Source: Pectobacterium sp013449375 (GTDB taxonomy: Bacteria; Pseudomonadota; Gammaproteobacteria; Enterobacterales; Enterobacteriaceae). Taken from it: a DNA stretch of 64,000 nt. The number at the start of each line of letters is the position of its first letter. Positions within the stretch are counted from its first letter, which is position 1. The position numbers were made by a program, and so were the translations under genes. Below the pieces are notes generated by a model. It ran no database searches, was not told where the DNA came from, and worked only from the letters and a program-made list of their open reading frames with translations. The DNA is taken from assembly GCF_048593165.1 (NCBI RefSeq), contig NZ_CP184271.1. One strand, 5' to 3'. Below are positions 36,189 through 45,197 of this stretch, piece after piece.

Positions 36189-37709
36189 ATGGAAACGACA
36201 CGGTTGTTAGATATTCGGGGCATGAGCGTTGAGTTTCCGGGGGTAAAAGCATTAGATCAGGTGGACTTCACGCTTAATCGTGGCGAAATAGTGGCGCTAT
36301 TAGGGGAGAATGGTGCAGGAAAATCCACCTTAATTAAGGCGTTGACCGGTGTCTATCAGCGTTCAACTGGCGATATTATTCTTGATGGCATGGCGATTAA
36401 TCCTATTAGCACTGCGCACGCTCAGTCATTGGGTATCGGAACCGTATATCAAGAGGTCAATTTATTACCGAATCTGTCCGTTGCAGCAAATTTATTTATT
36501 GGTCGTGAACCCACACGTTGGGGCATCGTTGATCAACATAAAATCCTGCGCCAGGCCGAAGCACTTTTATTGAATTATGGACTGATGATCGATGTTAACC
36601 ATCCGCTTGGTAATTACTCAATTGCAGTGCAGCAAATTGTAGCTATCGCCCGAGCTATTGATCTTTCCGCTAAAGTATTAATTCTTGATGAACCGACCGC
36701 AAGCCTTGATACAAAAGAAGTTGATATGTTACTGGATATATTGCGAAAGTTGCGCGATCGCGGAATCGCTATGATATTTGTGACGCACTTTTTGGATCAG
36801 GTTTATCGCATTAGTGACAGAATTACCGTTTTGCGTAATGGAAAATTAGTCGGGACATTGCCTGCCACAGAATTACCACGTATTGAATTAGTCCAAATGA
36901 TGTTGGGACACAGTTTTGATGAAACGTTATTGAAGCGTGGAGAACACAGTGACGTATCAGGTGAGCCCATCGTGCAGTTTAAACACTATGGTCGACGTGG
37001 TTCGATCAATGACTTCGAGCTTTCCGTTCGTCCAGGAGAAATAGTTGGCCTTGCTGGTCTACTAGGTTCTGGTCGGACAGAAACCGCGCAGCTGATATTT
37101 GGTATTAACGTGCCTGATGCCGGAGAGGCCAGAGTGGATGGCAAACCAGTCAGCATTCGCACGCCGCGTGCAGCAGGAAAGCTGGGTTTTGGCTATTGCC
37201 CTGAGGATCGCAAGACTGACGGCATTGTCGGTGCGGCAACGGTGCGAGAGAACATCATTCTGGCGCTTCAGGCGCAGCGGGGCTGGCTGAAACCCATTTC
37301 CTTACGTGAGCAAATTCGTATTGCTGAAAAGTTTATCAGCCTGTTAGGGATTCGCACGCCCAGTCCAGAGCAGGAAATTCAATATCTCTCGGGCGGGAAT
37401 CAGCAAAAAGTCCTGCTATCGCGCTGGCTGGCAACCGAGCCGCGCTTCTTGATTCTGGATGAGCCAACGCGAGGAATCGATGTTGGCGCGCACGCTGAAA
37501 TCATTCGTCTTATCGAGAAGTTATGTGAACAGGGAATGGCGTTACTCGTGATCTCTTCTGAGTTGGAAGAACTGACCGGTTATGCCGATCGCATCATTGT
37601 GTTACGTGACAGACAGCACGTTGCGCATCTTGAACACAGCGAGATCTCGGTTGCCGCGGTGATGCAGGCTATCGCAGTACAAACGGGGGCGACTGATGAC
37701 AGACAATAA
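36189..37709 (+). CDS. ytfR: Galactofuranose-type ABC transporter, ATP-binding protein
   Basis: Two-domain sugar-import ATPase. First domain: Walker A GENGAGKST, Walker B LILDEPTAS; its signature region is degenerate (NYSIAVQQ). Second domain: degenerate P-loop GLLGSGRTE, signature LSGGNQQ, LILDEPTRGID. Three nearby starts are possible (36180 GTG, 36183 ATG, 36189 ATG); AGGTG six bases before 36189 favours METTRLLDI and 506 residues (E. coli 500). It begins 191 bp after ytfQ and its end overlaps ytfT by 14 bp. Confidence 0.92.
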   Translation: METTRLLDIRGMSVEFPGVKALDQVDFTLNRGEIVALLGENGAGKSTLIKALTGVYQRSTGDIILDGMAINPISTAHAQSLGIGTVYQEVNLLPNLSVAANLFIGREPTRWGIVDQHKILRQAEALLLNYGLMIDVNHPLGNYSIAVQQIVAIARAIDLSAKVLILDEPTASLDTKEVDMLLDILRKLRDRGIAMIFVTHFLDQVYRISDRITVLRNGKLVGTLPATELPRIELVQMMLGHSFDETLLKRGEHSDVSGEPIVQFKHYGRRGSINDFELSVRPGEIVGLAGLLGSGRTETAQLIFGINVPDAGEARVDGKPVSIRTPRAAGKLGFGYCPEDRKTDGIVGAATVRENIILALQAQRGWLKPISLREQIRIAEKFISLLGIRTPSPEQEIQYLSGGNQQKVLLSRWLATEPRFLILDEPTRGIDVGAHAEIIRLIEKLCEQGMALLVISSELEELTGYADRIIVLRDRQHVAHLEHSEISVAAVMQAIAVQTGATDDRQ

Positions 37710-38706
37710 CATCAAACCTGCCAAGAAAGTGCGCCTAACGTTTACCAAGGGCGTGCCACAGCTCCTGGCGCTGGTAGCTATCCTATTGATTGATAGTATG
37801 GTCGCGCCAAACTTCTTCTCCCTTCACATTCAGGACGGGCGCTTGTTCGGTAGCCTTGTCGACATCCTTAATCGCGGGGCACCTGTTGCATTGCTGGCAT
37901 TAGGCATGACGTTGGTGATTGCTACCGGCGGTATCGACTTATCGGTTGGCGCCGTCATGGCGATTGCAGGAGCGACGGCCGCAACGTTGACTGCGGCTGG
38001 TTATCCACTCCCTTCTGTGCTGCTGACTGCGTTATTGGTTGGCGCACTGTGCGGGTTGTGGAACGGTTTTCTGGTTGCGGTGCTACAGATTCAGCCGATT
38101 GTTGCGACGTTAATGCTAATGGTTGCCGGGCGCGGCATTGCTCAACTGATTACTGAAGGCCAGATTATTACCTTTGATAACGCTGGGTTGGCTAAGTTGG
38201 GCAACGGGGCTCTGTTCTATCTGCCCATGCCGGTGATTATTGCCTGCGTGGTGTTGTTGGCGCTGTGGGTTCTGACGCGTAAAACGGCGCTTGGGCTATT
38301 TATCGAATCTGTCGGGATTAACCTACGCTCAGCTCGTAACGCCGGTGTGAGTACGAAGCTGGTATTAATCGCGGCTTATGTCATATGCGGCGTGTGTGCC
38401 GCCGTAGCGGGCGTTATTGTAACGGCGGATATCCGCGGTGCGGACGCGAATAATGCAGGGCTCTGGCTGGAATTAGACGCGATTCTGGCCGTTGTGATCG
38501 GTGGAGGCTCGCTACTCGGCGGTCGTTTTAATTTGCTGCTCTCTGTTGTTGGTGCATTGATTATTCAGAGTATGAATACTGGCATCCTGCTTTCGGGCTA
38601 TCGACCGGAATTCAATCTGGTTCTAAAGGCACTCGTCGTTCTGTTGGTTTTGGTTATGCAATCTCCGCGTATTTCGCTGCATCATCTGTTCAGGAGGAAA
38701 ACATAA
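37696..38706 (+). CDS. ytfT: Galactofuranose-type ABC transporter, permease 1
   Basis: Inner-membrane permease of the RbsC family, partner of YjfF. 336 residues, eight to ten hydrophobic segments; family block LGMTLVIATGGIDLSVGAVMA and the C-terminal LELDAILAVVIGGGSLLGGRF. The start overlaps the end of ytfR by 14 bp and its stop overlaps the yjfF ATG by one base (TAATG), so translation is coupled. Confidence 0.93.
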   Translation: MTDNNIKPAKKVRLTFTKGVPQLLALVAILLIDSMVAPNFFSLHIQDGRLFGSLVDILNRGAPVALLALGMTLVIATGGIDLSVGAVMAIAGATAATLTAAGYPLPSVLLTALLVGALCGLWNGFLVAVLQIQPIVATLMLMVAGRGIAQLITEGQIITFDNAGLAKLGNGALFYLPMPVIIACVVLLALWVLTRKTALGLFIESVGINLRSARNAGVSTKLVLIAAYVICGVCAAVAGVIVTADIRGADANNAGLWLELDAILAVVIGGGSLLGGRFNLLLSVVGALIIQSMNTGILLSGYRPEFNLVLKALVVLLVLVMQSPRISLHHLFRRKT

Positions 38707-39668
38707 TGTTGAAACGCCACTTCCCCCTGTTGATGACTATTCTGGTATTTATTGCGGGTTATTTATTCTGTCTTAGCCAGTTTCCAGGCTTTGCTTCGAC
38801 GCGCGTTTTCTTTGATTTACTGACGGATAATGCGTTTCTGGGGATCGTGGCGGTTGGGATGACGTTTGTCATTCTATCTGGCGGGATCGATCTTTCCGTA
38901 GGGTCAGTCATTGCGTTTACCGGCGTGTTATTGGCCAAATTGATCGGGACATATGGCATCGATCCTTTCTTTGCATTCGCCATCGCGCTGGTGATGGGAG
39001 CCATGTTTGGCGGGGTGATGGGATGGATTATTGATACGCTCAAATTGCCCGCATTTATTATCACGCTGGCGGGGATGTTCTTTGTTCGAGGGATGAGCTT
39101 CATTGTCTCACAGGAGTCGATACCCATCGATCATCCGGTCTATAGCCAACTGGCGGGTTTAGCATGGCGCATGCCTGATGGAGGACGCTTTACCTTTCTG
39201 GCGCTGATTATGCTGATTGTCGTGCTGCTGGGGATTGTGATGGCGCATCGTACCCGCTTTGGTAACCGTGTTTATGCGATTGGTGGTAATAGCTATTCTG
39301 CGGAGCTGATGGGGGTGCCTGTCAGGCGGACGACGATTCAGATATACATGCTTTCCAGTACGTTAGCGGTACTGTCAGGCATTGTGTTTTCGCTCTATAC
39401 CTCGGCGGGCTATGCTCTGGCGGCAAGCGGCGTGGAATTGGACGCCATCGCGGCCGTTGTCATCGGCGGTACGTTATTGACCGGTGGTGTTGGAACCGTA
39501 TTGGGAACCCTGTTTGGCGTACTGATTCAGGGCTTGATTCAAACGTATATCACGTTTGATGGCACCTTGAGCTCATGGTGGACAAAAATCGTCATTGGTT
39601 TCCTGCTTTTTGCTTTCATTGGGTTACAGAAAGCGTTAAGCACTTTCTGGTTAGCCAGACGTGCTTAA
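38706..39668 (+). CDS. yjfF: Galactofuranose-type ABC transporter, permease 2
   Basis: Second permease of the transporter. 320 residues, multiple membrane helices, family blocks GMTFVILSGGIDLSVGSVIA and ELDAIAAVVIGGTLLTGGVG. Last gene of ytfQRT-yjfF. It converges on hdfR with 20 bp between stops and no obvious terminator. Confidence 0.93.
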   Translation: MLKRHFPLLMTILVFIAGYLFCLSQFPGFASTRVFFDLLTDNAFLGIVAVGMTFVILSGGIDLSVGSVIAFTGVLLAKLIGTYGIDPFFAFAIALVMGAMFGGVMGWIIDTLKLPAFIITLAGMFFVRGMSFIVSQESIPIDHPVYSQLAGLAWRMPDGGRFTFLALIMLIVVLLGIVMAHRTRFGNRVYAIGGNSYSAELMGVPVRRTTIQIYMLSSTLAVLSGIVFSLYTSAGYALAASGVELDAIAAVVIGGTLLTGGVGTVLGTLFGVLIQGLIQTYITFDGTLSSWWTKIVIGFLLFAFIGLQKALSTFWLARRA

Positions 39669-39688
39669 GAGCCTATGAGCTGGATGGG

Positions 39689-40516
39689 TCATGCATTCAT
39701 TAAAATCGGTGTTTTCAGCAATTGACGAATCATCGTCTGCTGATCGCTGTTTTGTAACCAAACGGCATAAAACGGGCGCACGACGGGCTGGCTATCGCCG
39801 ACTATCCGCAGATTGGAATAGGCTTGTAACCAATGACTGGGTAAAAACGCGCAACCGCCAGTTGTTTCAAGAAGTTGGCGGGTCAAATGGGCCGATGTGG
39901 TTGTCAGAATGGGAAGCTGATCGCTGGCTAAGAGGCGATGTTCCTGCTGATGAAAGTCTGCGCCCCACTCCAATTTTATATAGGGCAGCTCCTGTCCGGG
40001 CGGATGCGCTTCTGCCGCGAACAGCGAAAGGGAAAAATTACCCAGCAACTGGCTTGCCAATTCCTCCATTTTGGGTTGTTCGGTGGTAATGAACAGGTCC
40101 AATTGACGCTCATGGAGTTGTTTTACCAGCGAATGACGTAAGGCAATGCGTGCTTCTAGCTGCAGCAACGGACGCTGTTGGTACAGCGATTGTAGCCAGG
40201 GCGTCAGATAGGCTTCCCACAGCGAAGCGGTAGCCCCCACTGAAAGCAGACTGTGCTGTTGCGAGCGTGCGACCTCTTTTTTGGCGATCTGCCAGGTACC
40301 GATAAGGCTTTCCGCATAGGGCAGAAGCCGTTCTCCTGCGGGGGTCAGGCGTATATTGTTCCGATGGCGTGTGAACAGGTTAGCTCCAAGCTGTGTCTCT
40401 AGCTGACGAATCCGAAAACTCACCGCTGACTGTGTCAGATACAGGGATTCGGCAGCACGGCCAAAGTGTCTTGTCCTGCTGACTTCCAGAAAGGTTTTTA
40501 GTAATTCGGTATCCAC
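39689..40516 (-). CDS. hdfR: LysR-family regulator HdfR
   Basis: Regulator that represses flhDC in E. coli and activates gltBD. I choose the GTG at 40516 (VDTELLKTFLEVS, read as Met) because GGAG lies six bases upstream; this gives 275 residues like E. coli. An upstream frame to 40576 and an ATG at 40522 lack proper ribosome-site spacing. N-terminal helix-turn-helix at about 18-37 (FGRAAESLYLTQSAVSFRIR). Divergent from maoP across about 120 bp, as in E. coli. Confidence 0.92.
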   Translation of the reverse strand: MDTELLKTFLEVSRTRHFGRAAESLYLTQSAVSFRIRQLETQLGANLFTRHRNNIRLTPAGERLLPYAESLIGTWQIAKKEVARSQQHSLLSVGATASLWEAYLTPWLQSLYQQRPLLQLEARIALRHSLVKQLHERQLDLFITTEQPKMEELASQLLGNFSLSLFAAEAHPPGQELPYIKLEWGADFHQQEHRLLASDQLPILTTTSAHLTRQLLETTGGCAFLPSHWLQAYSNLRIVGDSQPVVRPFYAVWLQNSDQQTMIRQLLKTPILMNA

Positions 40517-40636
40517 GCCCATCTCCAAAAAAATTTTGTCGTAATGATTTAAATGTTTTGTTTTACACAATGTCAAGCCTATCTAATACTCCGCGCCATA
40601 AACAACACGACCATAGAAGAATTAGGAGCGTGTAAG

Positions 40637-40975
40637 ATGGCAGAAAGCTTCTCTACCACTCATCGTTTTTTTGATAACAAGTTCTACCCGCGTGGTTTTT
40701 CCCGACATGGCGACTTTACGATTAAAGAAGCACAACTGTTGGAGCGCCACGGTTACGCGTTTAACGAGCTGGATTTGGGCAAACGTGAACCAGTAACTGA
40801 GGAAGAAACATCGTTTGTTGCCATGTGTCGCGGCGAACGTAAAGCGGAAACGGAACTGGAAAAAATCTGGACCAAGTATCTGGAACGTGTCCGTCGCCCT
40901 AAACGCTTCCATACCTTATCTGGCGGTAAGCCGCAGATGGATGCGGTGGAAGAATACACGGAAAGCGATGATTAA
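40637..40975 (+). CDS. maoP: Macrodomain Ori organisation protein MaoP
   Basis: Small protein (112 residues, as in E. coli) that with the DNA site maoS limits long-range contacts of the Ori macrodomain. Start MAESFSTTHRFFDNKFYPRG; a longer in-frame opening at 40553 is rejected. Highly conserved GFSRHGDFTIKEAQLLERHG. AGGAG upstream. The maoS site should lie in the hdfR-maoP spacer; I cannot point to it with certainty. Its place near oriC fits its role. Confidence 0.94.
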   Translation: MAESFSTTHRFFDNKFYPRGFSRHGDFTIKEAQLLERHGYAFNELDLGKREPVTEEETSFVAMCRGERKAETELEKIWTKYLERVRRPKRFHTLSGGKPQMDAVEEYTESDD

Positions 40976-40980
40976 TTAAG

Positions 40981-41008
40981 AATGGGGCGTTAGCCCCATT
41001 TTCTTTTG
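40981..41008 (+). terminator. Terminator after maoP
   Basis: AATGGGGC (40981-40988), loop GTTA, GCCCCATT (40993-41000), then TTCTTTT. It lies between convergent maoP and comM and may serve both. Confidence 0.85.
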
Positions 41009-41032
41009 TGGTGAGCGTATCTAACGCTTCCG

Positions 41033-42559
41033 CTATTCAAGGCTTTTGTGGAGCCGAATGAGCAGTCGATCCATACTGCGATAGCTCAGTGCTTCGGCAA
41101 GATGTTTCCTCTCGATGTTGTCCCGATCGCCGAGGTCTGCGATTGTGCGTGCGACTTTCAATATCCGGTGCCAGGCGCGTACGGATAAGCCAAGTTTGTT
41201 CATCACTTCTTCCAGATAAGCCGCATCAGGCGCTTCTAACGCACAGTGTTGTTCTATTTCGCGTGAGGTGAGCAGCGCGTTGATTTTATTTGCCCGCTTC
41301 AGCTGTATCTGCCGTGCGAGCAGCACGCGCTCGCGGATTGTTGCGCTGCTTTCCCCCTGATGACGTTGCTGAGATAAAACTCCTGGTGGTAGCAAAGGAA
41401 CTTCGATAGAAAGGTCAAAGCGATCCAAAAAGGGACCGGAAAGTTTGCTGAGATAGCGCAGTATTTGCTGTGCGGGTAATCGGTTATGAATGCCTTGATA
41501 GTGCCCTGACGGGCTGGGGTTCATTGCAGCGACGAGCTGTACGCGTGCTGGGTAGCACACTTTGGCGCGCGTGCGGGAAATGATAATTTCACCGGATTCC
41601 AGAGGCTCTCGTAGGGAATCCAGGACGCGTCGCTCAAACTCTGGTAATTCATCCAGAAACAGTACGCCGTTGTGGGCGAGTGAAATTTCCCCCGGTTTAG
41701 GCAACGACCCTCCTCCCACGAGCGCCGCCATGGAAGAACTATGGTGAGGCGCTCTGAATGGTCTGGCTCGCCAACGCGTCATGGTGGCATCAATGTTGAT
41801 GAGACTGTTGATGGCGGCGCTTTCCAGCGCTTCTTCGTCGCTTAATGGCGGCATCAGATTGCCTAATCGGCTCGCCAGCATGGTTTTTCCTGTTCCTGGC
41901 GGCCCCAGCAATAGCAGATTGTGGCCGCCAGCCGCTGCGATTTCCAACGCGCGTTTAGCCTGATCCTGACCGATGATATCCTTCAGGTCGAGGACATCTT
42001 CTTCTGATTGCGGAGCCGGTACGATGTCGGAGCAACTGAGCAATTCCCCTTCTCCGCTAAGAAAAGCACACACGTCCAACAAATGCCCAGCCATGAGCGC
42101 CTCACCCTGCGGTATTAGCGTCATCTCCCGTTTGTTGTCATCTGGCAGGATAAGCTGGCGGCCTGACTTGATGGCCTCTAGAGCGGCGGGAATCGCGCCA
42201 TTGACGCCACGTAAGGTGCCAGACAGGCCAAGCTCGCCCAGAAACTCGTAGCGGCTTAGCTTTTCCCCATCGATTTGTTCTGATGCGGCCAGAATCGCCA
42301 GAGCAATCGGCAGATCGTAGCGGCCCCCTTCTTTTGGCAGGTCTGCGGGAGCAAGGTTGACCGTGATGCGCTTGGCTGGAAAGGTAAACCCACAATTGAT
42401 GAGTGCGCTGCGCACGCGATCGCGCGCTTCTTTGACGGTAGTTTCTGGTAAGCCTACCAGAGTCAGAGCAGGTAGCCCGCTACTGATATGCACTTCAATG
42501 TAAACGTCCGGCGCTTGTACGCCAATCATTGCCCGAGTGTAGGTAACTGCCAATGACAT
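41033..42559 (-). CDS. comM: ComM/YifB-family AAA+ helicase (Mg-chelatase-like)
   Basis: ComM is a hexameric branch-migration helicase that helps integrate transforming DNA in competent species; the role in enterobacteria is unclear. 508 residues: N-terminal Lon-like ChlI domain (residues 1-170, GLPETTVKEARDRVRSA), AAA+ core with Walker A GPPGTGKT and Walker B LFLDELPEF, sensor AAMNPSPSGHY, C-terminal Mg-chelatase subdomain (SVRAWHRILKVARTIADL). Length matches E. coli YifB (506). Confidence 0.95.
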   Translation of the reverse strand: MSLAVTYTRAMIGVQAPDVYIEVHISSGLPALTLVGLPETTVKEARDRVRSALINCGFTFPAKRITVNLAPADLPKEGGRYDLPIALAILAASEQIDGEKLSRYEFLGELGLSGTLRGVNGAIPAALEAIKSGRQLILPDDNKREMTLIPQGEALMAGHLLDVCAFLSGEGELLSCSDIVPAPQSEEDVLDLKDIIGQDQAKRALEIAAAGGHNLLLLGPPGTGKTMLASRLGNLMPPLSDEEALESAAINSLINIDATMTRWRARPFRAPHHSSSMAALVGGGSLPKPGEISLAHNGVLFLDELPEFERRVLDSLREPLESGEIIISRTRAKVCYPARVQLVAAMNPSPSGHYQGIHNRLPAQQILRYLSKLSGPFLDRFDLSIEVPLLPPGVLSQQRHQGESSATIRERVLLARQIQLKRANKINALLTSREIEQHCALEAPDAAYLEEVMNKLGLSVRAWHRILKVARTIADLGDRDNIERKHLAEALSYRSMDRLLIRLHKSLE

Positions 42560-42966
42560 GCTATTTCCCCTTTGCTGATGGCTTGCATCATGTCTGGTCG
42601 GGGTGAGGAAGTAGAGCCCGTCATTGCCTACTTGCGTGACGGTTTCAGAAGATAATGCTCTGTTTCAGCAATGAAGAAAGTTTGTGCGTAACGCATCGCA
42701 ATTATGTCGGGTGAACTGGCCGTTTTACGTTATCCGACGATCGACAACGTTCGTATTCGCTTGCTATGTTTCTCGCGCAATGCTTATTTTTACACCAACG
42801 AGAGAAAATAATTTGGTGCGTGTCTACCTTATGATTACGTTGTATTTTTTCCCGCATTATAGGTTCTTATTACCAAGCTCGATGAAAAAAAATGGTTGTC
42901 ATACCATGTCTGACTGTGATAACTCTGTAGGCATTCGTTCGACAGAAGATTAATGAACAACCTATT
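42560..42966. other. comM-ilvL spacer with the probable ilv promoter
   Basis: About 400 bp upstream of the ilv leader. A possible sigma-70 promoter is TTGTCA (42896-42901) and GATAAC (42918-42923) with a 16-bp spacer and an extended TG, which would place the start some 37 bp before ilvL. An 89-codon open frame across 42684-42953 has no good ribosome site and no recognisable product; I do not call it. Confidence 0.4.
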
Positions 42967-43065
42967 ATGAAAGCCCTATCCCTAGTGATTAGCCTAGTCG
43001 TGATTAGCGTGGTGGTGATTATTATCCCACCGTGCGGGGCTGCACTTGGACGAAGAATGGCTTAA
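42967..43065 (+). CDS. ilvL: ilv operon leader peptide
   Basis: A 32-codon peptide (MKALSLVISLVVISVVV..., ends AALGRRMA) with 15 branched-chain residues: six Val, five Ile, four Leu. Residues 7-28 are almost identical to E. coli IlvL. Three of the four Leu codons are the rare CTA. Ribosome stalling at Ile, Val or Leu codons controls folding of the attenuator downstream, so the operon is read only when these amino acids are scarce. Confidence 0.95.
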   Translation: MKALSLVISLVVISVVVIIIPPCGAALGRRMA

Positions 43066-43088
43066 AAATCAAAGCCTAATTCAAGAAA

Positions 43089-43119
43089 ACCCCCGCACCG
43101 AAAGGTCGGGGGTTTTTTG
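43089..43119 (+). terminator. ilv attenuator terminator
   Basis: AACCCCCG (43089-43096) pairs with CGGGGGTT (43108-43115), extended by ACC/GGT around a GAAA tetraloop with one bulged C, and is followed by TTTT. It lies 23 bp after the ilvL stop and 87 bp before ilvG, the expected place for the attenuator. Confidence 0.93.
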
Positions 43120-43205
43120 TTGGGCGTAATCTATAACGGAAAGGAACAGAAAATGAACATTAGCATAAAATTCTGTTATTCCCATAAGATGTCGGGGAAA
43201 TAACT

Positions 43206-44849
43206 ATGAATGGAGCACAGTGGGTGGTACAAGCGTTGCGAGCGCAGGGAGTGGACACCGTTTTTGGGTATCCGGGTGGCGCGATAATGCCCGTCTATGA
43301 TGCACTTTATGACGGCGGCGTTAAACACCTGCTGTGTCGCCACGAGCAAGGCGCGGTGATGGCGGCGATTGGGTATGCCCGCTCCACAGGTAATGTGGGC
43401 GTTTGCATTGCGACGTCTGGCCCAGGTGCAACGAACTTGATCACCGGTTTGGCCGATGCGCTGCTGGATTCTGTCCCTGTAGTGGCGATCACCGGACAGG
43501 TCGGGTCGGCGCTGATTGGTACCGACGCTTTCCAGGAGATCGACGTGCTGGGGCTGTCGCTGGCCTGTACGAAACACAGCTTCTTGGTTGAGTCTCTCGA
43601 ATCACTGCCGGACGTGATGGCAGAAGCGTTTGCGATTGCCAACAGCGGTCGCCCTGGCCCTGTTCTGGTCGATATTCCTAAAGATATTCAACTGGCGATG
43701 GGAGATTTCACCCCGAACTTTGCGCCTGTTGCTAACGATGTTGATTTCCCCGAGCAAGATATTGCGCAGGCATATGCCCTGTTGGCGAAAGCACAAAAAC
43801 CGGTGCTGTACGTTGGCGGTGGGGTCGGTATGGCGAATGCGGTTCCGGCGTTGCGTGAATTCCTGAGCGTAACGGATATCCCTTCGGTTTCGACGCTGAA
43901 AGGCTTGGGTGCCGTGGATGCCAATCATCCCTATTACCTCGGTATGATTGGTATGCACGGCACGAAGGCGGCGAACCTGATTGTGCAAGAGTGCGATCTA
44001 TTAATTGCCGTCGGGGCACGTTTTGATGACCGTGTGACCGGCAAGCTGAACGCCTTTGCGCCTCATGCCAGCGTGATTCACATGGATATTGACCCAGCGG
44101 AGCTGAGCAAATTGCGCCATGCGAATGTGGCCTTACAAGGCGATCTGAAGACGTTATTACCCGCACTGCAACAATCGCTGAACGTCAGTGCATGGCGCCA
44201 GCAGGCGGCCATGATGAAAGCGGAATACCCGTGGCGTTATGATCATCCCGGTCAGGCGATTTATGCGCCTGCGCTGCTGAAAACGATCTCTGAACGAATG
44301 GATGCGGACACGGTAGTGACGACCGATGTGGGCCAGCACCAGATGTGGGCTGCGCAGCATATGACGTTCAGCCGCCCTGAGAATTTCATCACTTCCAGCG
44401 GTCTCGGTACCATGGGCTTCGGCGTGCCAGCGGCGGTCGGTGCGCAGGTTGCGCGCCCAGACGACATGGTCATCTGCATCTCCGGCGACGGTTCTTTCAT
44501 GATGAACGTTCAGGAACTGGGCACCATCAAACGAAAACGGCTGCCGTTGAAAATCGTGCTGCTGGATAACCAACGGTTGGGCATGGTACGTCAGTGGCAG
44601 CAGTTATTCTTTGATGAACGCTATAGTGAAACCGACCTCTCCGATAACCCTGATTTCCTGACGCTGGCAAGCGCATTTGATATCCCCGGCCAGCGTATCA
44701 CCCGTAAAGATCAAATTGATGTCGCGTTGGATGCCCTGTTTAACAGCGAAGGACCCTATTTACTGCACGTCTCGATCAATGAATACGAAAATGTCTGGCC
44801 GTTGGTTCCGCCGGGTGCGGGTAACGAAACGATGCTCGATAAAACCTAA
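43206..44849 (+). CDS. ilvG: Acetolactate synthase II, large subunit
   Basis: Thiamine-diphosphate enzyme for the first common step in valine, leucine and isoleucine synthesis; isozyme II resists valine inhibition. 547 residues, intact, unlike the frameshifted gene of E. coli K-12. Landmarks: YPGGAIMPVYDAL, catalytic Glu in RHEQGAVMAA, and the ThDP/Mg motif SGDGSFMMNVQELGTIKR. Small subunit IlvM follows 60 bp downstream. Confidence 0.97.
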   Translation: MNGAQWVVQALRAQGVDTVFGYPGGAIMPVYDALYDGGVKHLLCRHEQGAVMAAIGYARSTGNVGVCIATSGPGATNLITGLADALLDSVPVVAITGQVGSALIGTDAFQEIDVLGLSLACTKHSFLVESLESLPDVMAEAFAIANSGRPGPVLVDIPKDIQLAMGDFTPNFAPVANDVDFPEQDIAQAYALLAKAQKPVLYVGGGVGMANAVPALREFLSVTDIPSVSTLKGLGAVDANHPYYLGMIGMHGTKAANLIVQECDLLIAVGARFDDRVTGKLNAFAPHASVIHMDIDPAELSKLRHANVALQGDLKTLLPALQQSLNVSAWRQQAAMMKAEYPWRYDHPGQAIYAPALLKTISERMDADTVVTTDVGQHQMWAAQHMTFSRPENFITSSGLGTMGFGVPAAVGAQVARPDDMVICISGDGSFMMNVQELGTIKRKRLPLKIVLLDNQRLGMVRQWQQLFFDERYSETDLSDNPDFLTLASAFDIPGQRITRKDQIDVALDALFNSEGPYLLHVSINEYENVWPLVPPGAGNETMLDKT

Positions 44850-44909
44850 TGGGCTCGACAACACCCAATAATGGCCGACTTACACAGAATAAGTGCTGGA
44901 GACAACAGA

Positions 44910-45170
44910 ATGACACATCATCAACTTTCGATTCAGGCACGCTTTCGTCCCGAAGTTCTGGAGCGTGTATTGCGGGTTACCCGCCATCGCGGTTTCAAAG
45001 TTTGCGCGATGAATATGGTGCAAACCACCAATGCCGATCACATTAATATTGAGCTGACCGTTGCCAGCCATCGCTCGGTGGATTTATTGTCAACACAATT
45101 GAGTAAGCTGTTGGATATTGCCTGCGTTGACATTCAACCGATGACGACATCACAGCAGATCAGCGCCTAA
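44910..45170 (+). CDS. ilvM: Acetolactate synthase II, small subunit
   Basis: Regulatory ACT-like subunit that stabilises and activates IlvG. The start at 44910 (MTHHQLSIQARFRPEVLER) has GGAG eight bases upstream and gives 86 residues (E. coli 87). Conserved VLRVTRHRGFKVCAMNM and the SVDLLSTQLSKLLD helix. It lies 27 bp before ilvE. Confidence 0.95.
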   Translation: MTHHQLSIQARFRPEVLERVLRVTRHRGFKVCAMNMVQTTNADHINIELTVASHRSVDLLSTQLSKLLDIACVDIQPMTTSQQISA

Positions 45171-45197
45171 CGCATAAAAAGAGTAAGGAAAAAAAGA

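Noticed and set aside
42684..42953. 89-codon open frame upstream of ilvL
   Set aside because: No ribosome site, no recognisable motif, and it covers the probable ilv promoter.
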